Shown here: in pieces, positions 7,895 through 16,144 of the stretch
Numbering within the stretch: position 1 is the stretch's first letter
Layout: every line of letters starts with the position of its first letter
NCBI RefSeq assembly: GCF_003058165.1
Contig: NZ_QBUC01000011.1
Location: 50,207-114,206, forward strand
Source of the DNA: Paenisporosarcina sp. OV554
GTDB lineage: Bacteria; Bacillota; Bacilli; Bacillales_A; Planococcaceae
Direction of reading: 5' to 3'
DNA: 64,000 bases
Notes under the pieces: generated by a model
What the model was told of the DNA's origin: nothing
The model's input: the letters and a program-made list of their open reading frames with translations, nothing else
The model's database searches: none
Program-made: the position numbers and the translations under genes

Positions 7895-9385
7895 TTATAT
7901 TTTTTTATCTGAGACTGGTTGTTTAGTAAACAATTGGTCCATTATTGGGTTAGTTTTATTTTTTGCTTTCTTAACGAATAAAGGATTTAGAATAAATAGA
8001 GCTAGAATGTTAGCTAGCAATCCCCAGAAACCTTCATAAATACCGAATGAATTTCCTGTAGCGTACACGGTAAAGGTCACAGTAAGACCGACAAGTAATC
8101 CGATGATTGTCGCTTCTTTTGTCTGGTTTCTCCAGAACAAACTAAAGACGATTGCTGGGAATATTTGAACCATTCCAGATACACCTAGAAGTTGAAGAGA
8201 TACAAGTGCTGTTGGGAAAAGCATTCCAAAGATTAATGCTAGTCCAATAACGACAAATACCATTGAACGTGTAATCATCGTTAATTTTGCAGGTTTTACA
8301 TTCGGATCGATGAAATCACGGTAAATATTATTCGCAAATAGATTCGACGCACCAATTGCCATGATTGAACAAGGGATTAGTGAAGCAAGTGCAATGGTAG
8401 AATAGGCTAATCCTTGTACGACTCCACCGTAAGACATTTGAATTAGATGTAGTAATGCAAATCGTGGATCGCTTCCTTCTGGCAAAACAATATATGCAGC
8501 AAACCCTAGGAAGACAACAAGAATCAATACGATATTATAAAATGGTAGATAGATTGCATTTTTTCGAAGTACGTCAGCATTTTTCGCTGTGAATACCCCA
8601 GTTACTGCATGAGCCCACATAAATAATGCGAGTCCTGAAACTAATGAAGCTGTGAGGAACCATGGGATTCCTTTTGGACCAGTGGTTGGGATGGTTAATA
8701 GCTCCGGAGATTCTACCACGATTTTATTTATCATCGATCCCCAACTTCCAAAATGTATGATTGGAATGGACACCACTAGGAATAACATAATGACCCACAC
8801 TAAAATGTCTTTAATTACAGCTGTATAGGCTGGTCCTTTTATTCCGCTAAAGAACGTATATAGTGCAACTAATAGGAAAGATATAATAACAACAAACTTG
8901 ATATTAATATAGCCTGTACCAGCTACGGTTAACGTATCTTGAATACCAGCTAATTGCAGATCAATATAAGGAATTAGCATAAATACACCAACAATTGCGA
9001 TAAGCAATGATAAAAATCTGCTATCAAACCTGCCTTTTGCGTAATCGGCAAGGGTTGTTAATTTATGTTTTTTCGAAACTTCCCATAACTTAGGTAGATA
9101 AAAATAAGAAACAAAGAACGCAATAATCGTATATGGAATGGCAAAGAACGCAATACTACCAGCTGCGAACGCTGTGCTCGTTAATCCTAAGAATGTATAA
9201 GCTGTATATAAATCAGCACCTACTAAGAGCCATACAAGTAATGGTCCAAAACGTCTGCCACCAACTGACCACTCTTCAACAGAGCTTCTACTTGATTTGT
9301 CTCGTCCAGCGATAAATCCAATTAGTACGACTGATAAAACAATGAAACTTGTAATTAATAAAGCTGTTAAATTCCCTTGCATCAA
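7895..9385 (-). CDS. yhjB: Sodium:solute symporter (SSS) family permease, YhjB-like
   Basis: 496 residues with about 13 hydrophobic segments and the SSS family look (EEWSVGGRRFGPLLVW, then ADLYTAYTFLGLTS, and TIALASLIPCSIMAIGASNLFANN near residues 330-353). It probably imports an organic acid or other small metabolite with sodium; the substrate is not visible. It overlaps the upstream DUF3311 gene by four bases (ATGA), a pairing typical of YhjB-YhjC and MctP-like permeases, which implies translational coupling. A terminator follows at 7848-7880. A decayed partial copy of its 3' third lies at 3337-3783. Confidence 0.88.
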   Translation of the reverse strand: MMQGNLTALLITSFIVLSVVLIGFIAGRDKSSRSSVEEWSVGGRRFGPLLVWLLVGADLYTAYTFLGLTSTAFAAGSIAFFAIPYTIIAFFVSYFYLPKLWEVSKKHKLTTLADYAKGRFDSRFLSLLIAIVGVFMLIPYIDLQLAGIQDTLTVAGTGYINIKFVVIISFLLVALYTFFSGIKGPAYTAVIKDILVWVIMLFLVVSIPIIHFGSWGSMINKIVVESPELLTIPTTGPKGIPWFLTASLVSGLALFMWAHAVTGVFTAKNADVLRKNAIYLPFYNIVLILVVFLGFAAYIVLPEGSDPRFALLHLIQMSYGGVVQGLAYSTIALASLIPCSIMAIGASNLFANNIYRDFIDPNVKPAKLTMITRSMVFVVIGLALIFGMLFPTALVSLQLLGVSGMVQIFPAIVFSLFWRNQTKEATIIGLLVGLTVTFTVYATGNSFGIYEGFWGLLANILALFILNPLFVKKAKNKTNPIMDQLFTKQPVSDKKI

Positions 9386-9585
9386 TCAATACTCCCTTCT
9401 GACTTCTGTATTCGATAAATGATATACGTACATAATGGAGTAAGGATCATTCCTAAAAATAACCAAAAATAAAGAAATGGTAATCCAAGAATGATCGGTT
9501 CAATTCGATTTACAAAAGGTATGGCGCCAAGCATAAATATAAAAGGTAAAACAATTAGAATAACAATAATCAATTTTTTGCTCAT
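9382..9585 (-). CDS. yhjC: DUF3311 small membrane protein, permease partner (YhjC-like)
   Basis: 67 residues with two hydrophobic helices (residues 3-23 and 32-58) separated by NRIEPIILGLPFLYFW, the DUF3311 signature as I know it. Such proteins are usually encoded immediately before SSS-family transporters and are presumed accessory subunits or assembly factors. GGGGGG (9590-9597 region) precedes ATG 9585 with good spacing, and the stop overlaps the permease start by four bases. Nothing suggests an independent role. Confidence 0.85.
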   Translation of the reverse strand: MSKKLIIVILIVLPFIFMLGAIPFVNRIEPIILGLPFLYFWLFLGMILTPLCTYIIYRIQKSEGSID

Positions 9586-9750
9586 ATGTATCCCCCCAGT
9601 AGTAGATTAAATAATATATTAGAATAGTTATAATTGTCAATCAATTATTATACTACCATAAGGATTTAGTAAAACAAGGATATTCTAAAAAAGGGTAAAA
9701 TGAACCTGTTTAGTACATTCATTTCGAAGATTATTGAGCAAACATGGAAA

Positions 9751-9794
9751 TACCCCGAAACAAGGACATTTTAAAGTGTCCGAGATTCGGGGTA
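9751..9794 (-). terminator. Hairpin terminator after the DoxX gene
   Basis: Nested inverted repeat: TACCCCGAA/TTCGGGGTA outer arms (9751-9759, 9786-9794) with an inner GGACA/TGTCC stem. The T-run on the minus strand is weak. Confidence 0.5.
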
Positions 9795-9803
9795 CAGTTT
9801 ATT

Positions 9804-10199
9804 CTAAACTATTTTATTTTCTATAGGGTTAATACGATTATCTACCGCAAATAGTTCACTGCCAGCCATTGCTAAAAATGCTGCCATTGCCATTAGTGCT
9901 AAATCAAATTCATAGCCATTCACAAATCCAACAGCAAGTTTCACTGTTATAATTGCTCCTACCAATAATAATAAAAATACCCCTGCTACAATGCGTGTTG
10001 CTAATCCTATGATCAACAGAAGTCCACCAATTATTTCAACACTAGCTACACCATAAGCTAAGAAGCCTGGTAAACCAATGCTTTCAAACCATCCAACTGT
10101 ATTACTAATGCCGTCTTGAAATTTCACGATACCATGTACTGCAAAAATAACACCCAATACTACACGCACAATAAGTGCTCCTAATTCTTTTTTATACAT
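9804..10199 (-). CDS. DoxX-family membrane protein, MhqP/CatD-like
   Basis: 131 residues, four transmembrane segments (about 8-28, 45-68, 72-92, 98-118), with the DoxX features LGVIFAVHGIVKF near the start, GLPGFLAYGVASVEIIGGLLLIIG in the middle and an acidic/Asn tail. In B. subtilis, DoxX proteins MhqP and CatD accompany ring-cleaving dioxygenases and are induced by quinones; the reaction is not known and may be quinone-linked. It is last in a same-strand run of detoxification genes, ten bases after the mhqD stop, so very probably co-transcribed. AGGAGAAAAAA precedes the ATG. Confidence 0.85.
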   Translation of the reverse strand: MYKKELGALIVRVVLGVIFAVHGIVKFQDGISNTVGWFESIGLPGFLAYGVASVEIIGGLLLIIGLATRIVAGVFLLLLVGAIITVKLAVGFVNGYEFDLALMAMAAFLAMAGSELFAVDNRINPIENKIV

Positions 10200-10209
10200 T
10201 TTTTTCTCC

Positions 10210-10821
10210 TCAATTACTTACTATTTGTTGGTACCATTTTGTTGCCGCTTCGACTTCACTCATTGTTAATTGGTGTCCTTGGTTTTCCCAATGTGCTTTA
10301 ACCGTTGCATTTGCACCTTCCAGCAATTGATGAAGATCCACTGATTCTTGTTGTGAGCAAATGGGATCATTTTTCCCTGCCGCTATAAATACATGTTTGC
10401 CTGATAAGTCAGGAAGTGTAATTCCTCGTCTTGGTACCATTGGATGATGTAAAATTGCTCCTTTTATTGAATCTTTGAAGTGGAATAAAAGGCTTGCTGC
10501 AATATTAGCACCATTTGAATAACCAATAGCAATAATGTTTTGGCGGTTAAATTCATACTTGGTAGCTGCTTCATCTAAAAATTCATTTAGTTCTGTTGTA
10601 CGGAAAATTAAATCCTCTTCATCAAATATACCCTCTGCTAATCTTCTAAAGAATCGAGGCATCCCATTTTCTAATACATTGCCTCGGACGCATAAAACAG
10701 AAGCTTCTTTATCGACAATGCCTGCTAAAGGCAATAAATCTTGTTCATTTCCGCCTGTACCATGTAATAACAAGAGGACTGGTTTTGTAGAATCTGAACC
10801 TTGTTTAAAAATATGTTTCAT
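10210..10821 (-). CDS. mhqD: Alpha/beta hydrolase, MhqD-like carboxylesterase
   Basis: 203-residue cytosolic hydrolase of the phospholipase/carboxylesterase family. Visible: oxyanion region LLLLHGTGGNEQDLLPLA, nucleophile elbow GYSNGA (Ser near 117), catalytic Asp in AAGKNDPIC, and the final His in ENQGHQLTM. In B. subtilis, MhqD is induced by 2-methylhydroquinone through MhqR and is thought to act on quinone or ring-cleavage products. Here it sits between a flavin reductase and a DoxX gene in a cluster headed by mhqR, which supports the assignment. Length and start (ATG 10821, GGGAGAG upstream) fit the family. Confidence 0.88.
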   Translation of the reverse strand: MKHIFKQGSDSTKPVLLLLHGTGGNEQDLLPLAGIVDKEASVLCVRGNVLENGMPRFFRRLAEGIFDEEDLIFRTTELNEFLDEAATKYEFNRQNIIAIGYSNGANIAASLLFHFKDSIKGAILHHPMVPRRGITLPDLSGKHVFIAAGKNDPICSQQESVDLHQLLEGANATVKAHWENQGHQLTMSEVEAATKWYQQIVSN

Positions 10822-10870
10822 TAATTAACTCTCCCTTACAAGTTATTGCTTTCTGTAAACATCTTTACGT

Positions 10871-11479
10871 CTATTCCGGTCTATCAATTGAGAAAATGTC
10901 ACCAATGGTTGCATAATCCGTCCCAGCCAAGCGACTGACTGCTTGTAAAGCTCTTGGATCAATTCGTCCTTCCGAGTAAATCATTTTATCGAGATGAAAT
11001 TGGAGAATTTCGCCGATGAATAAATCACAACTTGGCTCGCTTTCTCCTCCTAAGGGAATCGCTTGTACGAGCTTACACTCCATACGAATTTTCGACTCCA
11101 GAATTCCCGGTACCGAAACTTGTGTACTTTGAATAGCAGTTAGCTTTGCCAATTCAATTTCACTTTCCTTAGCTGGTAAATTCGCTGCTGTTTCATTAAT
11201 CTGCGCCACATTTTTCTCATCTACGATATGCACAACAAATTCACTAGTAGCATAAATATTATTTGCCGTATCTTTCATGCGTCCATTTGGGCGTTGTACC
11301 GCTAAAGAAATCATTGGCGGGTTTGATGAAACAATATTAAAGTAACTAAACGGTGCACCATTTAAAACACCATCGGCTGACTGGGTCGTGACAAATGCTA
11401 TGGGTCTAGGAATGATAGAACCAATTAGTAGTTTGTAATTTTCCCGCTCACTATTTTGCTTTGGATCAATTGAAATCAT
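10871..11479 (-). CDS. Flavin reductase family (FMN-binding split-barrel) protein
   Basis: 203 residues: opens MISIDPKQNSERENYKLLIG, then IIPRPIAFVTTQSADGVLNGAPFS, N-P-P-M-I-S-L, and C-terminal ID-P-RALQAVSRLAGTDYA, all typical of YwrF-like flavin reductases. Likely reduces flavin with NAD(P)H or carries FMN to reduce quinone-like compounds. ATG 11479 matches the family start; AAGGAAGG lies 11 bases upstream, and an in-frame TTG at 11488 is too close to it. It is 49 bp from mhqD on the same strand, inside the quinone-detoxification cluster. Confidence 0.85.
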   Translation of the reverse strand: MISIDPKQNSERENYKLLIGSIIPRPIAFVTTQSADGVLNGAPFSYFNIVSSNPPMISLAVQRPNGRMKDTANNIYATSEFVVHIVDEKNVAQINETAANLPAKESEIELAKLTAIQSTQVSVPGILESKIRMECKLVQAIPLGGESEPSCDLFIGEILQFHLDKMIYSEGRIDPRALQAVSRLAGTDYATIGDIFSIDRPE

Positions 11480-11659
11480 TTCTCTCAAATCCTTCCTTTA
11501 TTAGTCTAGTGGACGTATACCTAACATCTATGCCTATGGTTCATTTGCAAGTCTTACCACTCACTAATTTTTTCATTGGCCTACGTTACTTGTAAATGCT
11601 GCGCAAATGATGCAATCTCATTGATTCATTTGCCCAACATTCACCCTTTTATTAAAACA

Positions 11660-11701
11660 ACAATATGTGCATATGCGCTTATGCACATGTGCACATATTG
11701 T
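11660..11701. terminator. Large GC-containing hairpin between reductase genes
   Basis: Perfect 12-bp arms ACAATATGTGCA (11660-11671) / TGCACATATTGT (11690-11701) with an inner GCAT-rich stem. It could be an attenuating hairpin or a regulator site; there is no strong T-run. The surrounding 11490-11715 holds no gene. Confidence 0.45.
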
Positions 11702-11715
11702 CTGGTGTACATTGA

Positions 11716-12252
11716 TTAACGTATTGTTTTTAATGCTGTTGTCCAAGGAATTACTTGGTCCAACATTTGGTTTACTGAATCTGCTTGCACATCTTTTGGT
11801 TTAAATACTGAACCATTTTCGAAGTCAGTGAATAGTGACAACGCGGGATGTACGCGAACATGCGCTACAGATAATTCACTTAAAATACCTCGTAAATGTT
11901 CTGTTGCACGAGCTCCGCCTACTGAACCGTATGATACGATACCAGCTGCTTTATTGTTCCACTCGACACGTAAGTAATCTAAAGCATTTTTTAGTGCGCC
12001 AGTGATTGAGTGGTTGTATTCCTGAACGATGAATACGAATCCGTCACATCCATTAATTTGTGTTGACCATGCCGCTGCTCCTGAAGCATCGCCTCCCGCT
12101 TCACCTAATAGTGGTAATTTGAAATCTGCGATGTCGATGATTTGGTACTCAGCGTCTCCACGTTTATCTGCTATTTCTTTTACCCATGCACCTACTTGTG
12201 GACTAACTCTTCCTTCACGTGTACTACCTAAAACAATCCCGATTTTTAACAT
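11716..12252 (-). CDS. NADPH-dependent FMN reductase (azoreductase-like flavodoxin fold)
   Basis: About 178 residues: MLKIGIVLGSTREGRVSPQV opens with the FMN phosphate-binding GSTR loop; EYNHSITGALKNALDYL and GIVSYGSVGGARA are the other flavin-site signatures. Probably reduces quinones or azo dyes with NADPH by two-electron transfer, avoiding semiquinones. ATG 12252 has GGAGG seven bases upstream and fits the family. An in-frame extension to ATG 12318 (MMGFIKNLFGL...) with GAGGG upstream would add 22 residues and start ten bases after the dioxygenase stop, so a coupled longer form is possible. Same strand and cluster as the mhq genes. Confidence 0.87.
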   Translation of the reverse strand: MLKIGIVLGSTREGRVSPQVGAWVKEIADKRGDAEYQIIDIADFKLPLLGEAGGDASGAAAWSTQINGCDGFVFIVQEYNHSITGALKNALDYLRVEWNNKAAGIVSYGSVGGARATEHLRGILSELSVAHVRVHPALSLFTDFENGSVFKPKDVQADSVNQMLDQVIPWTTALKTIR

Positions 12253-12327
12253 GTCATTTCCTCCTGTTTGTTGTGTATTTTTGTTTAAACCAAATAAATT
12301 TTTAATAAAACCCATCATAATCCCTCG

Positions 12328-13314
12328 TTATTCATATTTTTTCTCGAAATCTATTGTGCTTCTTACCGTGTCGATCGGTCGAACTAATTTTTCAATTTGG
12401 ACACGGTTTGGTTCTAAAAATGGTGGTAAAGATAACTTTTCACCAACAGTTTCATATGGCTCGTCGCCCATAAATCCTGGACCATCCGTCGCAAATTCAA
12501 ATAGAATTTGTGGTGTAACACGTGTATAAAGTGATTCAAAGAAGTGACGATTCACATAACCAGATGTTTGGAACTTAAAGGATTCTAGTCTTTCGGTCCA
12601 CTCATCTAATACCGCTCTGTCTTCTACACGGAAGGCAACGTGGTGAACTGTACCGAATCCTTGTTGAGCATCTGGCAATGAATCATTATGCTCGACAATA
12701 ACCTGTGCTCCGTTGCCACCTTCGCCAACTTCAAATAAGTGATATGTTCCTTCAGTAGCAATTTCTTTAAACAGTAGAACTTTTTCTAACATTTGTTTAA
12801 AGTAGTTAACATTCGCAATACGTATGAAAATCGGCCCTAAACCTGTGATTGCAAACTCTAATGGAATCGGCCCTTTCTGCCAAGGTGTACCAGAAGCGAC
12901 TCCTTCATTAAACTCATCAGAAATCATTTGATACTGTTGGTCGTCAAAATCCACGAATGATAATGTCTTTTTACCAAACTGTTCTTCAATACCAGTATGT
13001 TCAATTTGTAGGCGATCAAAACGTTTTACCCAGTAGTCGAGTGCTTCATCAGTTGGCACTCGGAATGATGTTTTTGAAATCTCATTTGTGCCATGCTTTC
13101 CTTTTGGAATGTTTGGGAAATCAAAAAACGTCATATCCGTTCCAGCGCTTCCTTTGTCATCTGCAAAGAATAAATGATAGGTTTTAATATCATCTTGGTT
13201 GACTGTTTTCTTCACTAATCGCATACCTAGGACATATGTGAAAAATTCATAGTTCTTCTCTGCGCTACTTGTGATAGCTGTTACATGGTGAATTCCTTTT
13301 AAATGATTCATCAT
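12328..13314 (-). CDS. Ring-cleaving dioxygenase, MhqA/MhqO-like (VOC fold)
   Basis: 328 residues with two vicinal-oxygen-chelate modules. N-terminal GIHHVTAITSSAEKNYEFF gives the first metal His; GTVHHVAFRV near residue 222 gives the second; a Glu ligand is expected in ILFEFATDGPGF. Predicted to open hydroquinone or catechol rings by extradiol cleavage in the cytosol. GGAGG lies four bases before ATG 13314 and seven before ATG 13311, so either may be used. It is the first gene of the detoxification run, preceded directly by an MhqR-type operator. Confidence 0.9.
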   Translation of the reverse strand: MMNHLKGIHHVTAITSSAEKNYEFFTYVLGMRLVKKTVNQDDIKTYHLFFADDKGSAGTDMTFFDFPNIPKGKHGTNEISKTSFRVPTDEALDYWVKRFDRLQIEHTGIEEQFGKKTLSFVDFDDQQYQMISDEFNEGVASGTPWQKGPIPLEFAITGLGPIFIRIANVNYFKQMLEKVLLFKEIATEGTYHLFEVGEGGNGAQVIVEHNDSLPDAQQGFGTVHHVAFRVEDRAVLDEWTERLESFKFQTSGYVNRHFFESLYTRVTPQILFEFATDGPGFMGDEPYETVGEKLSLPPFLEPNRVQIEKLVRPIDTVRSTIDFEKKYE

Positions 13315-13345
13315 TTCTCCTCCTTTAATTTACCCTTAATTAAAT

Positions 13346-13363
13346 TATCTTAAATTCGAGATA
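13346..13363. promoter_or_regulatory. MhqR-type operator upstream of the dioxygenase gene
   Basis: TATCTTAAATTCGAGATA is an imperfect 9-9 inverted repeat, close to the B. subtilis MhqR site I recall (TATCTCGAATTCGAGATA). It touches a minus-strand TATAAT at 13368-13363, whose weak -35 (GCGACA) lies 17 bp upstream inside the mhqR 3' end. Binding would block the promoter. Confidence 0.7.
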
Positions 13364-13379
13364 TTATATTAAAAAAATT

Positions 13380-13814
13380 TTACAATGTCGCTGCATGAAG
13401 TCCAATCCGTTTAAGTAATTCAATCGTGTCATTAATATCCTCATCTGATAACTGTTCAAAGATTTCATCAATCTTCGCTTCATGCTGAGGAAAATGTTCA
13501 TCCATAAACGCCTTCCCAGAACTAGTGATAGCAGCAAAAGTCACACGACGATCACTTGGACAAGCTTTGCGAATTGCATAATTCTTCTGCTCAAGCTTAT
13601 CTATTACATACGTGATACTACCACTTGAAATAAGAATCTTCTTCCCGATAATTTGTATCGGTTGATCACCTTTATGGTATAACAATTCCAAAACAGCAAA
13701 TTCGGTTTGATTCAAACCATGTAAGGCTATATTCTTTTTCAGAACTTCTTGAACGGCTTGGGAGGCACGAATCATGACTGTAACTGCTTTTAATTTATTA
13801 TTAGCTGATACCAT
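13380..13814 (-). CDS. mhqR: MarR-family repressor of quinone response, MhqR-like
   Basis: 144-residue winged-helix regulator. The core GLNQTEFAVLELLYHKGDQP, I-G-K-K-I-L-I-SSGSITYV-I-D-KLE and KACPSDRRVT is strikingly like B. subtilis MhqR. Predicted dimeric repressor released by quinones, controlling the dioxygenase and the genes after it. ATG 13814 was chosen: GAAGGG is six bases upstream and it lies downstream of a good promoter; a longer in-frame start at 13904 lies within the promoter itself. The recognition helix carries a conserved Cys downstream (RKACPSD), a possible redox sensor. Confidence 0.92.
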   Translation of the reverse strand: MVSANNKLKAVTVMIRASQAVQEVLKKNIALHGLNQTEFAVLELLYHKGDQPIQIIGKKILISSGSITYVIDKLEQKNYAIRKACPSDRRVTFAAITSSGKAFMDEHFPQHEAKIDEIFEQLSDEDINDTIELLKRIGLHAATL

Positions 13815-13864
13815 TCGTTTCCCTTCTTTCAATTTACCTTTAATATATTTATCTTTAATATATT

Positions 13865-13911
13865 TATCTTGAACCTGAGATAAATTTAACATGTATTTTA
13901 TCACTTGTCAA
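13865..13911 (-). promoter_or_regulatory. mhqR promoter with overlapping operator
   Basis: Minus strand: TTGACA (13911-13906), 17-bp spacer, TAAATT (13888-13883), then the operator-like TATCTTGAACCTGAGATA (plus-strand reading, 13865-13882) across the start site. This implies autoregulation. A 15-bp direct repeat (TTTAATATATTTATC, twice, near 13839-13868) lies in the leader. Confidence 0.65.
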
Positions 13912-13972
13912 TCGTTTAAGACTTATTAATACAAGCCGCTTGAAAATAGCTATGGTTTCTTAGTCGTTACAA

Positions 13973-14108
13973 TTTGCGTCTAGCGTTTTACCCTCCGACC
14001 AACCCACACGATCAAAGTTCTTTGCTGAAGATGCAATTTCAGGATTTTGTACAACCTGTTGTGCGCTTACGTCAACCTAGAGGGACACTTCGTCAACCTG
14101 TAGGCAAG
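13973..14108. repeat. Interspersed repeat modules with a degenerate 21-bp array
   Basis: TTTGCGTC...CAAAGTTCTTT (13973-14022) matches 40747-40792. GGATTTTGTACAACCTG (14042-14058) matches 29158-29175 and starts a 21-bp-period array (14052-14072, 14073-14093, partial). The rest of 13905-14110 holds no gene. Confidence 0.75.
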
Positions 14109-14110
14109 AT

Positions 14111-14980
14111 TTAAAAGGAAAGTTGCTCAGTAGAATAATAGGATACAAGTGAAGTCAATGACATTCCTTCAACCAACACACCATCCCGATCAAACACGAT
14201 TAGCTCAAATTCATCATTCTTCTTACTCTTCCCAACCTCACCTGTTGCATTTATTATAGCTGAGCCCATGTCTTTTCTGAGGCGTTCAACGAATGTAAAC
14301 ATGTCATAATATTGCTCTGCATGTGCAAAAAAAGCATCTGCAAAATGCACATTCATTAAGATGTTATTTTTAATAACCCTTATTGCAGGGTTTCCATTAG
14401 AAACTTCAACACTGTGAATTCTTCCTGTAACTGTTCTCGTCTGTCCTACATCGGTTTCTTTCAGTGAATCGACATCACGTTTGTATAGTCGTCCTTTAGT
14501 TGATTGAGCTTCTGCAGTCATTTTAGTGGGATCCGAAACAATGGTAAGGGTCAACTGTTGTGACGTTTCATTTACTTTTGGTTTCTTACTTTTATTGGTG
14601 AGGGATTGACGTTTCTCTTCTGCTTGCTTCCATCTTTCTTCTTCACTTATACTTTCCATTTCATAAGCCTCTTTTAGAGACTTTTTTATTTGATCACCAG
14701 ATACAATCCCGATGACAGTACCTGATTTCCTGATACCAGTTCTCCACTCTTCTTTATCGAAGAAAAATGGACATTCTTTAGCATGTTTACTCTCTCTCCA
14801 GGTTCTCAAGTAATTCTTATTGCCTGATTTAGCTACAAAACAAAGTCTGGCATGACAATTCCTAGTTGCACAGAAAATTTTTTTTCTGTATTTTTTCATA
14901 TATTTTTCTGTCGTGATTTCCCGCAAGCTAATTAGCTTTCTATCACTCTTGCTGTTATAAATTGCATCAAGAATTTTCAT
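14111..14980 (-). CDS. Hypothetical protein with CoiA-like zinc-finger region
   Basis: 289 residues, no signal peptide or membrane segment. Residues 36-72 hold Cys-x5-Cys ... His-x3-Cys (IFCATRNCHARLCF, then ESKHAKECPFF), similar in spacing to the metal-binding N-terminus of CoiA-like proteins. A charged, probably coiled segment follows (about 105-150), then a C-terminal domain with GRIHSVEVSNGNPAIRV and FELIVFDRDGVLVEGM, perhaps OB-fold-like. No nuclease catalytic motif is evident. Function unknown; nucleic-acid handling is only a guess from the finger. It is monocistronic, upstream AT-rich DNA (14981-15322) shows no other gene. Confidence 0.65.
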   Translation of the reverse strand: MKILDAIYNSKSDRKLISLREITTEKYMKKYRKKIFCATRNCHARLCFVAKSGNKNYLRTWRESKHAKECPFFFDKEEWRTGIRKSGTVIGIVSGDQIKKSLKEAYEMESISEEERWKQAEEKRQSLTNKSKKPKVNETSQQLTLTIVSDPTKMTAEAQSTKGRLYKRDVDSLKETDVGQTRTVTGRIHSVEVSNGNPAIRVIKNNILMNVHFADAFFAHAEQYYDMFTFVERLRKDMGSAIINATGEVGKSKKNDEFELIVFDRDGVLVEGMSLTSLVSYYSTEQLSF

Positions 14981-15322
14981 CTGTTTACCCCCAAGTCAAT
15001 TAATAAATTTAATAACGTTTTTTTATCCAGCTATAACAATGGTAACATATTACAAATAATTTGTTTAATTTTTCAGATAATATAAAAGGTGTTTATATAT
15101 ATCTTTTCATTGAATGAAAGAGCCGTGTTGATTGGAGGTTTTTTTTATGTAGAAAAAAACACAATTGTATTTAAACTAGGGACGATATTTTATTGATTCT
15201 TTTCATTTAATAAACAAGATACTCTACACTCATCCGCGAGTGTGAGGACAGACTCAGTAGTTTAATATAGACATTGTTCGATGTATGATAGGGTTATGGA
15301 ATATATGAAGGAGTTGTGATCG

Positions 15323-15757
15323 ATGAAGTGGATGTATTTATTGATGTCAATCGCTGGAGGAGTCGCAATTGGCATACAGGCGATTGTTAACGGTGGATTA
15401 GGTAAGAAAGTGGGCACTATCGAAGCGTCTTTTATATCCTTTTTTATCGGAACAATTGCTTTATTGGTTACGATGCTATGTTTTGGAAAAGGCAATTTGT
15501 TCGCCATCAATGAAGTTCCTAAATGGCAATTGATTGGTGGATTGCTGGGAGCTTTTTATGTATTTATACTGGTCATGTCAGTTCCTAAAATTGGCGTAAC
15601 CGCTACTTTTTTTTCAATTATTGCTGGACAACTTTTGATTTCAGCCATCATTGACCATTTCGGTTTATTAGGAGGCCAAACATATCCTTTAAACATAAAA
15701 AAAGCAATCGCAATTTTGCTGATGTTCGGTTCCATTTATTTATATAACCAGAAGTAG
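15323..15757 (+). CDS. DMT-family small transporter (DUF606/YdcZ-like)
   Basis: 144 residues, five hydrophobic segments (about 4-22, 32-53, 66-87, 92-112, 122-140). The opening with GGVAIGIQAIVNGGLGKKVGT and later GGLLGAFYVFILVMSVPKIG are the hallmarks of the DUF606 branch of drug/metabolite transporters. Half-size DMT proteins usually dimerise; the substrate is unknown. AAGGAG precedes ATG 15323 by about eight bases. A bidirectional terminator at 15848 separates it from the convergent isochorismatase remnant. Confidence 0.82.
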   Translation: MKWMYLLMSIAGGVAIGIQAIVNGGLGKKVGTIEASFISFFIGTIALLVTMLCFGKGNLFAINEVPKWQLIGGLLGAFYVFILVMSVPKIGVTATFFSIIAGQLLISAIIDHFGLLGGQTYPLNIKKAIAILLMFGSIYLYNQK

Positions 15758-15847
15758 GTCAATTGCAACACGTTAATAGTGTCTACTTGTTAGTAGCATT
15801 CATAACGACTCCATGCAATCAAGGTAAAGAGTTGAACGTTTATGAAA

Positions 15848-15875
15848 GAAAAGGGATGAATTAACATCCCTTTTC
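15848..15875. terminator. Bidirectional terminator
   Basis: Perfect 11-bp arms GAAAAGGGATG (15848-15858) / CATCCCTTTTC (15865-15875). Confidence 0.7.
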
Positions 15876-16140
15876 TCAAATGGTATTCTCAGCTTTGTAT
15901 TCCTCAACATATTCTTCGTAGTCTAATACTTCAATAACATTCGACCATTGGAGGACTTTTCCAACAAATTTTTCTAATCCTTGCATTTCGTATGTTTCAT
16001 CTGTATTACCTGTTCCGGTTGCATTCTCAATAAATGTCACTTTATATCCCCTATCAAATGCAGAAATAGCCGTAAACATACAACAAAATTCAGTCTCGAA
16101 ACCAGTAATAAAAAGATGATTCAAATGCCGCATATTTAAA
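15876..16140 (-). pseudogene. C-terminal fragment of an isochorismatase-family hydrolase
   Basis: The minus strand encodes about the last 85 residues of a cysteine hydrolase: LFITGFETEFCCMFTAISAF contains the catalytic-Cys region, followed by GYKVTFIENATGTGN and LDYEEYVEEYK. The N-terminal half, including the expected catalytic Asp, is gone; the open frame instead runs backwards into a GNAT-gene remnant at about 16140. The join is a recombination scar, so the fragment is presumably non-functional. Confidence 0.75.
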
Positions 16141-16144
16141 TAGT

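Noticed and set aside
13817..13904. Extended N-terminus for MhqR (MIKYMLNLSQVQDKY...)
   Set aside because: It lies inside the promoter and operator, repeats with the local 15-bp duplication, and is absent from MhqR of B. subtilis.
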